Below are positions 50,153-58,548 of a stretch of 64,000 bases of DNA, piece by piece. The stretch comes from Thermoproteota archaeon (GTDB taxonomy: Archaea; Korarchaeota; Korarchaeia; Korarchaeales; Korarchaeaceae). The notes under the pieces were generated by a model. It ran no database searches and was not told the DNA's origin. It saw only the letters and a list, made by a program, of their open reading frames with translations. The stretch is from the NCBI GenBank assembly GCA_027491485.1, contig JAOZGR010000001.1, positions 1 to 64,000 on the forward strand, written 5' to 3'. The first letter of the stretch is position 1. Every line of letters begins with the position of its first letter. The translations under genes were made by a program, and so were the position numbers.

Positions 50153-50976
50153 AAATAGAGGTAATAGATGTACACTACAGCTACCCTAATGGAACACCAG
50201 CTCTTCGAGGAGTAAGCCTGGAGTTAAGGTCAGGAGAGGTAGTATCACTTCTGGGGCCTAATGGATCAGGAAAAAGTACTCTTCTCTTAATCTTAGCGGG
50301 TTTGATAGAACCTCTCTTCGGAGAAGTACTCCTTAATGGGGAAAGGATAAGCTCGTTAGGTACCAGATATAGGAAGATGTGTGGCATCCTCTTCCAAGAT
50401 CCTGTTGATCAGCTACTAGCTCCTACAGTAGAGGAAGATGTTTCTATAGGACCGAGACAGTTAGATCTTCCCGAAGAGGAAATTAAGAATAGGGTTGAGT
50501 CTGCTCTATTGAGATTAGGAATTATTGGCATACGTGGAAAGTCTCCTTACAAGATAAGCTATGGACAAGCTGCAAAAGTTGCTTTGGCTGGATTACTAGC
50601 GCAGGAACCTGATATTTACCTATTAGACGAACCCAGTTCCTCTCTAGACTTATATGGGATATCTTTCTTAATCGAGCTCATACAAGAACTACGCGATCAA
50701 GGAAAAATAATAGTTGTCGCTTCTCAGGACTCAGAACTAGTTGCGGAGATATCCGATAGAGTTTATCTACTGGATAAAGGCAGGGTTGTTTCGGCAGGTA
50801 AACCCGACAGGGTCTTAACTGACATAGAGATGCTGACTAGCATTGGAATAAGGCCACCAACCACCGTAAGGATATTCTCTAAGGTTTTCCCTGACGCCGA
50901 GGAAATCCCAGTAAAGGAGGAAGACCTAATCAGAAAGATACGTGATTTTCTCTACCTTATACTCGAAAATAACTGA
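50149..50976 (+). CDS. cbiO: ECF transporter ATPase (CbiO/NikO)
   Basis: The 275-residue ABC ATPase has Walker A VVSLLGPNGSGKSTLLLILA, the Q-loop CGILFQDPVDQLLAPTVEED, and Walker B DIYLLDEPSSSLD with the catalytic Glu. The signature is KISYGQAAKVALAGLLA, with SYGQ in place of the common LSGGQ. IIVVASQDSELV holds the switch region, in which the usual His of the H-loop reads Gln. These departures from consensus are notable in a frame that is otherwise intact. It would dimerise to power the Ni/Co transporter. It overlaps cbiQ by 4 bases. Confidence 0.85.
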   Translation: MKIEVIDVHYSYPNGTPALRGVSLELRSGEVVSLLGPNGSGKSTLLLILAGLIEPLFGEVLLNGERISSLGTRYRKMCGILFQDPVDQLLAPTVEEDVSIGPRQLDLPEEEIKNRVESALLRLGIIGIRGKSPYKISYGQAAKVALAGLLAQEPDIYLLDEPSSSLDLYGISFLIELIQELRDQGKIIVVASQDSELVAEISDRVYLLDKGRVVSAGKPDRVLTDIEMLTSIGIRPPTTVRIFSKVFPDAEEIPVKEEDLIRKIRDFLYLILENN

Positions 50977-50984
50977 TAAGTCTA

Positions 50985-51401
50985 TTACCCATGATCCCTG
51001 AGAGGTATCATGAAGGGCTTTATAACCTCTATTCCCCTCATCCTTTGGATCTCCTTTACTAGCTCCCTAGCCTTTGACATGGGCCCTGTAATTATAACGA
51101 CCTCTAGGCACATGTCCTCACTGAGGTGTATATGGGATGTAGATCTTATGATATCTGTAAAGTGGTGCTGCACGTGAGACACCCGATCCGAAGCTTCGTC
51201 ATGCCTATAGACCATGGTCAGAGAGCCAACTACCCATGTATCCTCTTCCTTTACTAGCCACATCCTCTCCCCAATATAGAGGGATATGGCCTCTGAGATT
51301 GCTTTAGAACGGCTATTTATACCCAATTCTTTTATTAGATGGTCTAATTCCTCTAGCACTCTGCGAGGAAGGGAGATTCCTGTCCTAACGACTTCGGACA
51401 T
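50985..51401 (-). CDS. nikR: NikR nickel-responsive repressor
   Basis: The 138-residue protein has an N-terminal ribbon-helix-helix, MSEVVRTGISLPRRVLEELD and HLIKELGINSRSKAISEAIS, and a C-terminal ACT-like nickel domain with VYRHDEASDRVSHVQHHFTD, SHIHLSEDMCLEVVIITG and AREL. The H-x-H and Cys ligands of the high-affinity nickel site are present (HVQHHF, HIHL, MC). The ATG at 51401 follows AAGGTG; a GTG 7 codons earlier is open. It would repress the divergently oriented transporter genes when nickel is high. It is convergent with cbiO. Confidence 0.9.
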   Translation of the reverse strand: MSEVVRTGISLPRRVLEELDHLIKELGINSRSKAISEAISLYIGERMWLVKEEDTWVVGSLTMVYRHDEASDRVSHVQHHFTDIIRSTSHIHLSEDMCLEVVIITGPMSKARELVKEIQRMRGIEVIKPFMIPLRDHG

Positions 51402-51433
51402 TATACGCACCTTCTTGTCCACTGGTCATGGAA

Positions 51434-51457
51434 AGATTAAATTATATCTGTTAACAG
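51434..51457 (-). promoter_or_regulatory. nikR promoter with adjacent palindrome
   Basis: Minus-strand ATATAATTTAAT covers 51446-51435, about 33-45 bases before ATG 51401. The perfect 10-base palindrome CTGTTAACAG at 51448-51457 is just upstream of it, in TFB-recognition position. It may serve autoregulation. The site does not match a NikR operator that I can name with certainty. Confidence 0.4.
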
Positions 51458-51757
51458 TTTAACGTTGAGAACAACTTTTGTATCTTAATTTATATCTAAA
51501 ACTAGGCTTGATATCAACATCTAAATGCCGGGTCTACTATGCTCTAGAATATGGAGGGAGGCCAGTAGAAATTCAAGGGTGAGTTATGAATGCAGGGTCT
51601 TGAAGATTTATCTCCGATCGCTACCTCACGACGATTTGCATAATAAAATATAAGTATCAAGATGCCTGCCGCCGGCTCAAAATAGTGATGTAGGAATTAT
51701 TTTATGTGTTTCACAAGGCTGTATCTGTTTTTAGGGATATACAAGTAGCTATAAATC
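51458..51757. other. Intergenic region between nikR and the CBS gene
   Basis: About 300 bases hold no open frame of note. I checked for box C/D and tRNA-like patterns and saw none that were convincing. Close to the right end, GCTATAAATC and TTTTTTAAATTC are candidate TATA elements for the CBS gene. Confidence 0.5.
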
Positions 51758-51796
51758 TTTTTTAAATTCGTAAAACTATATATAACGGGTGATGCA

Positions 51797-52228
51797 ATGC
51801 CACTCGTTAAGAAGAGAAGAGAGCTCCCCCTAAGGGTCGAGGACATAATGAGCGTCCCGCCTGTCACGGTAGATATGAATACCCCTGTTGAAAAAGCTGC
51901 TAAGGTTATGGACGATAATAGTATCAGCAGCGTTATGGTTGTCGACAGGGATGGGAAGCTGATCGGAATATTTACAGATAGAGATCTTAGATATGCTGTA
52001 GCAGGAGGTAAAGTTGGCAAGGAGCTACCAATCCATATGATGATGACTGAAAACCCGATAACGATCTCGCCTGGTGCCTCCATCCTAGAGGCTATGAGGA
52101 AGATGAGGGATGCCGATATAAAGCACCTTCCAGTAGTCGATAAGGACAATAAGCCACTAGGCATGATAACTATGAGAGATATATTGGATGCGGCTTGGCT
52201 CTTGTTGGAAGTGATTGCCCCCGCCTAA
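51797..52228 (+). CDS. CBS-domain pair protein
   Basis: The 143-residue protein consists of a tandem pair of CBS domains: RVEDIMSVPPVTVDMNTPVE, then MVVDRDGKLIGIFTDRDLRY, and MMTENPITISPGASILEAM with KHLPVVDKDNKPLGMITMRD. Such pairs bind adenosine nucleotides or SAM and regulate partners. No catalytic domain is attached. A GGGTGAT ribosome-binding sequence precedes the ATG. It stands alone between the nickel genes and small unknown genes. The ligand is unknown. Confidence 0.9.
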   Translation: MPLVKKRRELPLRVEDIMSVPPVTVDMNTPVEKAAKVMDDNSISSVMVVDRDGKLIGIFTDRDLRYAVAGGKVGKELPIHMMMTENPITISPGASILEAMRKMRDADIKHLPVVDKDNKPLGMITMRDILDAAWLLLEVIAPA

Positions 52229-52345
52229 GCTACTCGCACCCTTCCTTTTTAGGGATAAGTATGTACGTGTATGTTTTTGATAGTCTAGAGACGGGAATAT
52301 CTCTACCTCTAGGGCCCTAATTCTGGTCCCTAAGAGCATAAAGAA

Positions 52346-52699
52346 TTAGCTTGAGAACATATTCTCTACTTTTCCTGTTTTGGGATTCCATACTTTCAGT
52401 TTTACCCCCTTTTTCTCCTTTGGTTCTATAAGGAGATGCCTACTCCTAGTCTTAGTTGGAATAATAAAGTATTCATCAATTTTACCGTCATCATGATAGA
52501 GAACGAGTTTGTATTTATCCTCCGTCCTCTCCTTAGTCAATGGATCTCTGTACTCTATGAGAGCGAACTTCCCCCTAGAGACAATAGTTCTAATCTCTTT
52601 CTTCCCCTTTTTACTTATAGTTATTGCTTCCCCTAGATCCTCCATACGGAATCCCTTTTCTAGAGCAATTCCCTGCCATTGAGATATTAATTTAACCAT
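52346..52699 (-). CDS. Protein of unknown function
   Basis: The 117-residue basic product is strand-rich: GEAITISKKGKKEIRTIVSR, FALIEYRDPL, YKLVLYHDDGKIDEYFII and GVKLKVWNPKTGK. I recognise no family. A minus-strand GTAAATACTC lies about 25 bases upstream of the ATG, which fits a leaderless start. It is likely a real gene, with unknown function, possibly nucleic-acid associated because of its charge. Confidence 0.55.
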   Translation of the reverse strand: MVKLISQWQGIALEKGFRMEDLGEAITISKKGKKEIRTIVSRGKFALIEYRDPLTKERTEDKYKLVLYHDDGKIDEYFIIPTKTRSRHLLIEPKEKKGVKLKVWNPKTGKVENMFSS

Positions 52700-52753
52700 T
52701 TTTTCTGATTGATGAGTATTTACTCCCTTACCATTCTGGAGGCTGTTGACTGA

Positions 52754-53083
52754 TTAATAGCCGAGTGAGTTAGTATTTCCTCTCGTAAATGTATCTTCTT
52801 TACTCATCTTCACCCTAAGCATATCTCCCACAGTGGGCCTACCCAATTTTTCATACTCATCTATCGTTAGGGTTATGGTAACTGTGGGAACTTGCATCTG
52901 GCTGATACCAGTAACAGGTAGCTTCATGTACTTTTCCATGGCTCTAACTACTTGAAACATCATTGCTTCCTCCTCGCTTTCAGGCGGCGGTACCTCTTCA
53001 ACACCTTTAGGCCTGCTTAGAGAGATTATTATACCCGAAGGGGTCTTCCTGACTTCTGTGACTTCTAGGTATAGATCTAACAT
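52754..53083 (-). CDS. Small beta-rich protein of unknown function
   Basis: The 109-residue product starts MLDLYLEVTEVRKTPSGIII and ends with the block TITLTIDEYEKLGRPTVGD and RVKMSKEDTF. A Pro-rich patch EEVPPPESEEEA is in the middle. The size and the DEYEKLGRPTVGD tail vaguely recall arcadin-1-type proteins that accompany crenactin; I could not verify that, and no actin gene is in view. It is probably separate from the 117-residue gene, from which it is 54 bases away on the same strand. Confidence 0.5.
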   Translation of the reverse strand: MLDLYLEVTEVRKTPSGIIISLSRPKGVEEVPPPESEEEAMMFQVVRAMEKYMKLPVTGISQMQVPTVTITLTIDEYEKLGRPTVGDMLRVKMSKEDTFTRGNTNSLGY

Positions 53084-53327
53084 AGCGATCTTGAGTGAAG
53101 AGGAGGATTCGCATATAATATTTCCTACAAAGGATCTTGGCAGGGGAAATTAGACTCTTCCGTTGCATTGATCCGTGTTTACCTCAGAGATAGATTATAC
53201 GGATATATCTGAAGAGAGTATAGATTTCTCCTGATCGATAAGCCAATCAGAGGCACTATTGTTAGCATACCATAGTCTAATCTCCTACCTTACACTTAAG
53301 TTTAGCAGTGAGGCATGTTCTCTAAGT

Positions 53328-53843
53328 TCAAACCCTCTTGGGCAGGGGAGGCAAGACTCTCCTCCTTCTCCCTTCCTCTATTATAGCTTTAGCCAGCTCT
53401 ACTGGAGAGTTATAGCCATCTGGGAAATCTTGTCTCTCTGAGTAAACCCCTACTATTGGTGGGGAGAGTCTTGAGATGAGGGAATTCGCTTCCTTTGCGC
53501 TCCAAACTGAGAGAGCCTTTAAAACATCCTCTCTATCTGAAACTAGTTTTTGAAATCCTAGGAGGACTAGGACATCAGATTCCACCGGAGAGAGGCAGTT
53601 AATTCTCTTCTTAATATCTTCTAGGTTGTCAGGTACGAATGTAGTCGTGTAAACTAGTCTATTGGTTGAATAAGCAAGGGTTATGCCAGCTCCAGCTTCA
53701 GCCAGCTTCTTAAGCTCCGAAGGTATGTTTACCTTCCTCAAGTAGATGGCTGAGGATATCCTGTAGCCGGAACTTGCGAGTATATTAACTAATGGTTTGT
53801 AAAGCTCCTCCTTCTTCCCACCTAACAGGGCAACAATCATCAT
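53328..53843 (-). CDS. Protein of unknown function
   Basis: The 171-residue product starts MMIVALLGGKKEELYKPLVN and continues SSGYRISSAIYLRKVNIP. The opening looks like a MobB-type nucleotide-binding start, but no GxxxxGKS/T loop is present, so the family stays open. ESDVLVLLGFQKLVSDRED and a basic Pro-rich end (RRRRVLPPLPKR) are visible. The gene starts 1 base after the YjjX-type NTPase gene ends and is surely co-transcribed with it. Function unknown. Confidence 0.55.
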   Translation of the reverse strand: MMIVALLGGKKEELYKPLVNILASSGYRISSAIYLRKVNIPSELKKLAEAGAGITLAYSTNRLVYTTTFVPDNLEDIKKRINCLSPVESDVLVLLGFQKLVSDREDVLKALSVWSAKEANSLISRLSPPIVGVYSERQDFPDGYNSPVELAKAIIEEGRRRRVLPPLPKRV

Positions 53844-53844
53844 G

Positions 53845-54384
53845 TTACCACCCCGGCCATCTATCAGCAGCTATGAACTTGGTGAGCGCCATCATGACCC
53901 CGTGAGTATAAAGATCCGTCCTACTAACAGCTCCTCTTGTAAAGTATCCTATGGCACCTTCATCTCTCTTTATATCAGGCTTCCCACTCAATTCAGCCAT
54001 GAGCTTACCGAGCTCTACGCCCTTTAACAGGTGTGGTAAGAAACTTTTGGGGCACTCGAACCATCCACTAAAGCCAGTTCCATACATACCATCATATCTC
54101 TCGATCCAGACGAAGCCAGCGCAGTAGTACCTGCTTGCCATGCTGAAGACCCCGCCCTCAATGCCGACTCCGAAATCGGCGTTTAACTTTGCTAAAGCTT
54201 CCTTTGCTCTGTTTCTCGCCCCTACTATCGCTTCCTCTCCTATTGGCTCGTCTGAAACTCCGCTTTTGACTTTCACTGGCACTACTTGTACCTCCCAGAT
54301 TTTAGAGAATGCCCTCTTTACTGCCTCAACCTTCACCGGATTAGTTGAGCCAACTGCCACAAGTAACTTCTTATTCACAGGCAT
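53845..54384 (-). CDS. Inosine/xanthosine triphosphatase (YjjX/DUF84 family)
   Basis: The 179-residue enzyme has the family opening [20 protein letters not shown], then [35 protein letters not shown] and [20 protein letters not shown]. The family hydrolyses non-canonical ITP/XTP to keep them out of nucleic acid. The frame opens 5 codons upstream at 54399, but 54384 gives a normal N-terminus (MPVNKK) and is the better distance from AT-rich promoter DNA. The unknown gene at 53843 follows in the same operon. Confidence 0.85.
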   Translation of the reverse strand: MPVNKKLLVAVGSTNPVKVEAVKRAFSKIWEVQVVPVKVKSGVSDEPIGEEAIVGARNRAKEALAKLNADFGVGIEGGVFSMASRYYCAGFVWIERYDGMYGTGFSGWFECPKSFLPHLLKGVELGKLMAELSGKPDIKRDEGAIGYFTRGAVSRTDLYTHGVMMALTKFIAADRWPGW

Positions 54385-54444
54385 CACCGTGAAAATCATA
54401 GGAATAACTTATTATTGCTGGGGATATAGATACACGGTGATAGT

Positions 54445-54846
54445 TTGCCCACCGATGTAGAGCAGGAGATCGAAAGATACCTGAATCAGATGAGAATAAA
54501 ATTCCAAAAGGAAGAAGGGGTCTTCGCTTCCCTATGGAGGGTAGGGGATGGTGAATACTGGGTCCTAGTTTTTGTAGGAGATGAGTGGGTAGCCATAAGG
54601 ACTACCATACTGGAGAAGGAACAGGTCCCAAACAGTTTAGACTTCTATAAGAGCCTGCTTAACGCGCACTATAAGCTCGCAGAGGTTAGATACGACGTAG
54701 ATGATGATGGAAACGTTGGATCTACGAAAACCCTGCCGATAACGGGTCTAAACTTCGATAACTTCTCCAGCGAATTTAACTCTGTAGTATTTGCAATAGA
54801 TTATTTCAGGCAGGAAATTGCGCCTAAATTTGATATCCAAGTTTAG
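54445..54846 (+). CDS. YbjN-like domain protein
   Basis: The 133-residue protein starts at a TTG preceded closely by GGTGATAG. It begins MPTDVEQEIERYLNQMRIKF and then FASLWRVGDGEYWVLVFVGD. KSLLNAHYKLAEVRYDVDDD and GNVGSTKTLPITGLNFDNFS resemble the strand and helix order of YbjN / type III chaperone-like domains. The fold call is moderate. In bacteria YbjN-like proteins have regulatory or chaperone roles, often obscure. It is divergent from the NTPase gene and convergent with 3-dehydroquinate synthase II. Confidence 0.5.
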   Translation: MPTDVEQEIERYLNQMRIKFQKEEGVFASLWRVGDGEYWVLVFVGDEWVAIRTTILEKEQVPNSLDFYKSLLNAHYKLAEVRYDVDDDGNVGSTKTLPITGLNFDNFSSEFNSVVFAIDYFRQEIAPKFDIQV

Positions 54847-54905
54847 GCTCCTCGCCACTTTTTGAGATAATATCGCCTAAATGTGTTATCAGTTAGCTTC
54901 CTTGA

Positions 54906-55916
54906 TTATCTCTCATCTATGAATTCATCCACAGCCGTCCCGAAATGCCTAGCCTTTTTCTCCTCCACATATACCAGTACTTTGTCCCCAGGCTTAACTT
55001 CGGTCACTGGGAGTGGGCTTCCATCTGCCCTCGTCAAAGGTACTGTTTCCGCAAGTTGGAGGACAGCCCATCCTTCGAACGTATTGGCCTTGGCCCTTAT
55101 AAGTACCATGGGCCTCCTCTCCACCTTAGCCCTTCCAACGGAAACTACCCTTCTTCTTCCATCCTTATTCACTGCTAGCATATCTAATCCCGATCTAACT
55201 TCCGAGAGATACTTCGTTTTACCGCCAGGGACAAGAACATAATTGGAGACAGCTCCAGCATTGACCCTAAATTCCCTAGGAGATGTGAATGGGGATTTTA
55301 TGTTTTCACTGTGAACGAGTAAGAAGAAGGAGGCTGAACCTCCAACTAACATTCCCTCTCCAGGCTCTAATATTGAAGTAGTGTCTATGCATACCCTGTC
55401 ACCTAATCCGACCTCCCTCACTTCCAAGACCTCGGCTTCCACCAATTCCAGGGGATTAACCTCCTCAAATAGTCTTACCACCGAGTTCAGCTTTGACATT
55501 GAGTCTATGGGCATCACGACCCCTTTAACACCCACCTCAAGCACTCCTAAGAGTGATCTGGCCTCCTCTACACTATTAGCAATAGCATAGATCCTATCTC
55601 CTCCCAACTCAGCTATTATGTTTTCAAGTGGGATTATCTTCCAACCCTCACTATCTATAAGTACTTCACTCCTAGCGGCTACTTCTTCGACTACCTTCAG
55701 GTCCTCAGGTCCCCTTATCCTAACTAGAGTTAGGCCCTCTTGGGAATATTCAGGCCATTCTTTGACATCTACTACTAAATCAGGGTTTATTAATTCTCTA
55801 ATATTAGTAGCAGCATCCTCAGAAAGAGTTACTACTTTAATACCCATCTTGGTTGCCTTCTCTATAACCTCAGGGGTCGATCCATCACCCAAGAGCATGA
55901 ACTCCTTCATAAGCAT
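54906..55916 (-). CDS. 3-dehydroquinate synthase II (archaeal shikimate pathway)
   Basis: The 336-residue enzyme belongs to the archaeal DHQ synthase II family, which forms 3-dehydroquinate from an amino-deoxy-heptulosonate and not from DAHP. Blocks include VGVKGVVMPIDSMSKLNSVV, DTTSILEPGEGMLVGGSASF, HSENIKSPFTSPREFRVNAG, SNYVLVPGGKTKYLSEVRSG and RPMVLIRAKANTFEGWAVLQ. The last part ends HFGTAVDEFIDER. It is on the minus strand behind the methionine-synthase/RACo pair, with a 52-base gap. AroE and shikimate kinase of the same pathway lie 3 kb away on the other strand. Confidence 0.95.
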   Translation of the reverse strand: MLMKEFMLLGDGSTPEVIEKATKMGIKVVTLSEDAATNIRELINPDLVVDVKEWPEYSQEGLTLVRIRGPEDLKVVEEVAARSEVLIDSEGWKIIPLENIIAELGGDRIYAIANSVEEARSLLGVLEVGVKGVVMPIDSMSKLNSVVRLFEEVNPLELVEAEVLEVREVGLGDRVCIDTTSILEPGEGMLVGGSASFFLLVHSENIKSPFTSPREFRVNAGAVSNYVLVPGGKTKYLSEVRSGLDMLAVNKDGRRRVVSVGRAKVERRPMVLIRAKANTFEGWAVLQLAETVPLTRADGSPLPVTEVKPGDKVLVYVEEKKARHFGTAVDEFIDER

Positions 55917-55968
55917 CTGGCAAGGAAACGGCCAAACGTTATTTTAGTTGAGTACAGGTATGATTGCA

Positions 55969-57570
55969 CTACCTCCTCTGTAAAAAGGTTCCCCTGACAA
56001 ATTCCTCCTTAAAGGAAGGTTCTGAAGCAAGATCAACGTGAATAACCTCCGATATAATCTTATTAGCTATTTCTCTACTCTTTTTGTTGAGCAAGAGAAC
56101 TTTAGCTCCTGATAAGGCAGCATTTCCAATGGAAACTACCCTATTTGGATCTGTATCTGGAAGAAGACCTATTTGAATTGCATCTTCGGGATCTACATTG
56201 CTCCCGAAGGTCCCTGCCATGTATATTGCGTCTAGCTCAGTAGTTTCTAGAGAGAATTTCTCTAGTAAAATTCTCCAAGCGGAGTAGACCGCAGCTACCG
56301 ACTTCTGGACCTCCCTAATATCAAGTTGGGTCAATTTAATGGGGCCAAGCGGTCCCCTTGTCACCTCTATATCCTCACCCTCAACAATTCTTCCATTATG
56401 AGAGATAACTCCATTTCTCAGCATTTCCGCTATAGCGGAAATGAGACCTGATCCCGTAAATCCTAGGGGCTCTCCTTGTACCTCGATTTCAAACACACCA
56501 TCTCGCATTCTGACTCTAGTGATACCACCTCTAACCCCACCCACCCCCGATGGTACGTTCATCTCAAATGCTGAACCGGCTGGGGCGCTTGTTGCCAATA
56601 TCTTCTCCTCCGTTAACAGAAGTACTTCTGAGTTCGTTCCCAGGTCTATGAGGAGAGAGGGCCTCCTGACATTAAGCAGCTCTAAGGTGATTAGGTCCGC
56701 TAAGGCGTCCGATCCCACAAATCCCTCAAGAGGAGGTGGTATTAAGGCCCAAGCATCTCCTAGTTTCTGAAAACCAATTTCGGAGAGCGGGCCGGAGGTC
56801 CAGTGCTTAATTGATGGTCTGAAGGGTGCTTTAGCTAGGGTCTCCACATCAAGGCCGAGGAGAAAGGCATGCATGACGGAGTTTCCAACTATGGCTACGG
56901 AGGATATCTCTTCTACCCCTACACCGGATGCTTCGGATAACTTGTATGCTAGTTCCTCTATACCCGATATGGCTAAGCTCTTTAACTCCTCGAGTTCTCC
57001 TTCCAAGGCGAATTCAAGCCTAGTTATTATATCAGCCCCCTTGGATATCTGAGGGTTTCTGACAAACCCCTCTACTAAAGTCTCTCCACTTTCTAAGTCT
57101 AACAAAGCTCCAGAGATATTTGTGGTTCCAAGATCTATAGCTAACCCCAATAGAGACCCATTTTCCCTGAACCCAAGACTTTCGAAGGAGATTGATGGTC
57201 TCCGTAATGCCCGAGTAAGAGCCATATCTCCGTTCCTGAATTTTGCTATCACTGGATCAAGCGGGATCTCGGGCATTACTCCTGATACTGTAGCCATAGG
57301 AGCTACCTTAATCAGCTCTACCTCTACATCTCCCAGTATTCTCGCCTGACATGCCAGTCTATACCCCTGCTTGAAGGCTTTGGTCAGAGATTCCTCCCTA
57401 GTAGGTTCTGATAACATACCGGAGAGTACACGGACCGCACAACCTCCACAGTAGCCTGCACCACCACAGGGCAGAGGGAAGGTTATTACTCTCCTCAAGG
57501 CAGATGAAAGCAGCTCCCCCTCATGAACCTCTATCTCTACATTTATGGGGAGTACTCTTAGCTTAGGGAT
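55969..57570 (-). CDS. RACo-like corrinoid-activating ASKHA protein with [2Fe-2S] domain
   Basis: The protein has an N-terminal [2Fe-2S] domain (LPCGGAGYCGGCAVRVLSG, and GYRLACQARILGDVEVELIK) and an ASKHA ATPase core (LGLAIDLGTTNISGALLDL, IVGNSVMHAFLLGLD, SLLIDLGTNSEVLLL, AIYMAGTFGSNVDPEDA). RACo-type proteins reactivate oxidised cobalamin by ATP-driven reduction. From the TTG at 57498 the first strand of the ferredoxin would be lost. In frame, 24 codons upstream give LPINVEIEVHEGELLSSAL. They follow a perfect GGAGGTG at 57582-57576 and an ATC at 57570, the best start I can see. Partner: the methionine synthase just upstream, overlapping by 13 bases. Confidence 0.85.
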   Translation of the reverse strand: MPKLRVLPINVEIEVHEGELLSSALRRVITFPLPCGGAGYCGGCAVRVLSGMLSEPTREESLTKAFKQGYRLACQARILGDVEVELIKVAPMATVSGVMPEIPLDPVIAKFRNGDMALTRALRRPSISFESLGFRENGSLLGLAIDLGTTNISGALLDLESGETLVEGFVRNPQISKGADIITRLEFALEGELEELKSLAISGIEELAYKLSEASGVGVEEISSVAIVGNSVMHAFLLGLDVETLAKAPFRPSIKHWTSGPLSEIGFQKLGDAWALIPPPLEGFVGSDALADLITLELLNVRRPSLLIDLGTNSEVLLLTEEKILATSAPAGSAFEMNVPSGVGGVRGGITRVRMRDGVFEIEVQGEPLGFTGSGLISAIAEMLRNGVISHNGRIVEGEDIEVTRGPLGPIKLTQLDIREVQKSVAAVYSAWRILLEKFSLETTELDAIYMAGTFGSNVDPEDAIQIGLLPDTDPNRVVSIGNAALSGAKVLLLNKKSREIANKIISEVIHVDLASEPSFKEEFVRGTFLQRR

Positions 57571-58499
57571 CGAACCACCTCCGAAATCAGTCTTAGCTTA
57601 CTTATAGCAATATTGTAGGCGTGAGGACCAGCGGCTTTAAGGCCTCCAAAGCCGCAGTCTCCACTAACGAGATCTACCCTCTCCAGACCAAACCTATCGA
57701 TTATCTCTATTAGGAGTTTCCTTACCTCATCTATGGTCTCAACATCCATGCTCTGGGCGCTCACGATACCTGGGGATAATACCTTGCCCCCCTCCTCTAG
57801 TGCCTCCTTGGGGAACCTGTCGAGGTTGGACCTAGAGTCGTAAAACTCATGACTCAGGTAGGTGACCGGAACCTTCATTAGTATCTCTGAGAGTCTAGGT
57901 GAGATTTTTCCGCAGATATGCGTACCCTTTTCCGCCTTCACCCCGGAGAAAATTAGCTCATATGCTTCCAATATATCAGATTCACTATAGTTGAAGAGTA
58001 TCCTCCTACCTACCAACAGGCCCACTACCGGCTCGTCCACGAAGATTACACCAAAGCCGAGCTCATCCATTCTCTTAGCTATCCTAGAGACGTAGGGAAT
58101 CAAGAATTCAAATATTTTCTTCTTATCCGTGATGAGGGAATTGAAAATACCCCCCTCCCCTGTTTCGATCCTGCTAGCCAGGGTGAATGGTCCTGTTATA
58201 GGCATTCTAGCATGAGATAGGTCGAAACCCCTCTCCCTCGCCACATTGATAAACCAATTGACCTCTTCCATCTCAGGTAGCTCAGGCTCACCCTCTAATC
58301 GGATGGGATTGTATTTTCCTCCCTTGATCTTTTTGAGGTAACCCATCTCCTCCAAGGGGTCTAGGTACATGTCTGTAAATGGCCTTAGCTGGGGAACGGG
58401 AGGTACCGTTATGCCAGCTTCTACTGTGTCCAAAAAGGCCTTTTTGAGGTTACTGAGGCTGTGATCTAGTGGGTAACTTCCTACATGGGATGTTCTCAT
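57558..58499 (-). CDS. Short (core) MetE-type methionine synthase
   Basis: The 313-residue protein is only the C-terminal half of MetE: MRTSHVGSYPLDHSLSNLKK, RMPITGPFTLASRI, FGVIFVDEPVVGLLVG, KGTHICGKISPRLSEI (zinc His and Cys), YDSRSNLDRFPKEALEEGG, SPGIVSAQSMDVET and LVSGDCGFGGLK (last zinc Cys). The folate-binding N-terminal half of normal MetE is absent. In archaea such core enzymes are known to take the methyl from methyl-corrinoid. The RACo-like gene just downstream supports that. ATG 58499 follows AGGTGC; the longer frame overlaps the divergent aroE. Confidence 0.85.
   Translation of the reverse strand: MRTSHVGSYPLDHSLSNLKKAFLDTVEAGITVPPVPQLRPFTDMYLDPLEEMGYLKKIKGGKYNPIRLEGEPELPEMEEVNWFINVARERGFDLSHARMPITGPFTLASRIETGEGGIFNSLITDKKKIFEFLIPYVSRIAKRMDELGFGVIFVDEPVVGLLVGRRILFNYSESDILEAYELIFSGVKAEKGTHICGKISPRLSEILMKVPVTYLSHEFYDSRSNLDRFPKEALEEGGKVLSPGIVSAQSMDVETIDEVRKLLIEIIDRFGLERVDLVSGDCGFGGLKAAGPHAYNIAISKLRLISEVVRSLS
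57576..57582 (-). promoter_or_regulatory. Shine-Dalgarno that decides the RACo start
   Basis: On the minus strand GGAGGTG is followed 5 bases later by ATC, in frame with the RACo-like protein. No ATG, GTG or TTG occurs in that frame until the TTG at 57498. The site lies inside the end of the methionine synthase gene and would couple the two. Confidence 0.6.
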
Positions 58500-58548
58500 C
58501 CCGTCTGCACCTAACGCCTTAATAGATCTAAACACATAAACCTGATTA

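Noticed and set aside
51458-51757. Small RNA or tRNA-like gene between nikR and the CBS gene
   Set aside because: I found no cloverleaf and no paired box C / box D pattern. The partial matches were too weak.
53328-53843. MobB-type molybdopterin GTPase
   Set aside because: The N-terminal strand is similar in feel, but no P-loop GxxxxGKS/T is present, so the family claim cannot be made.
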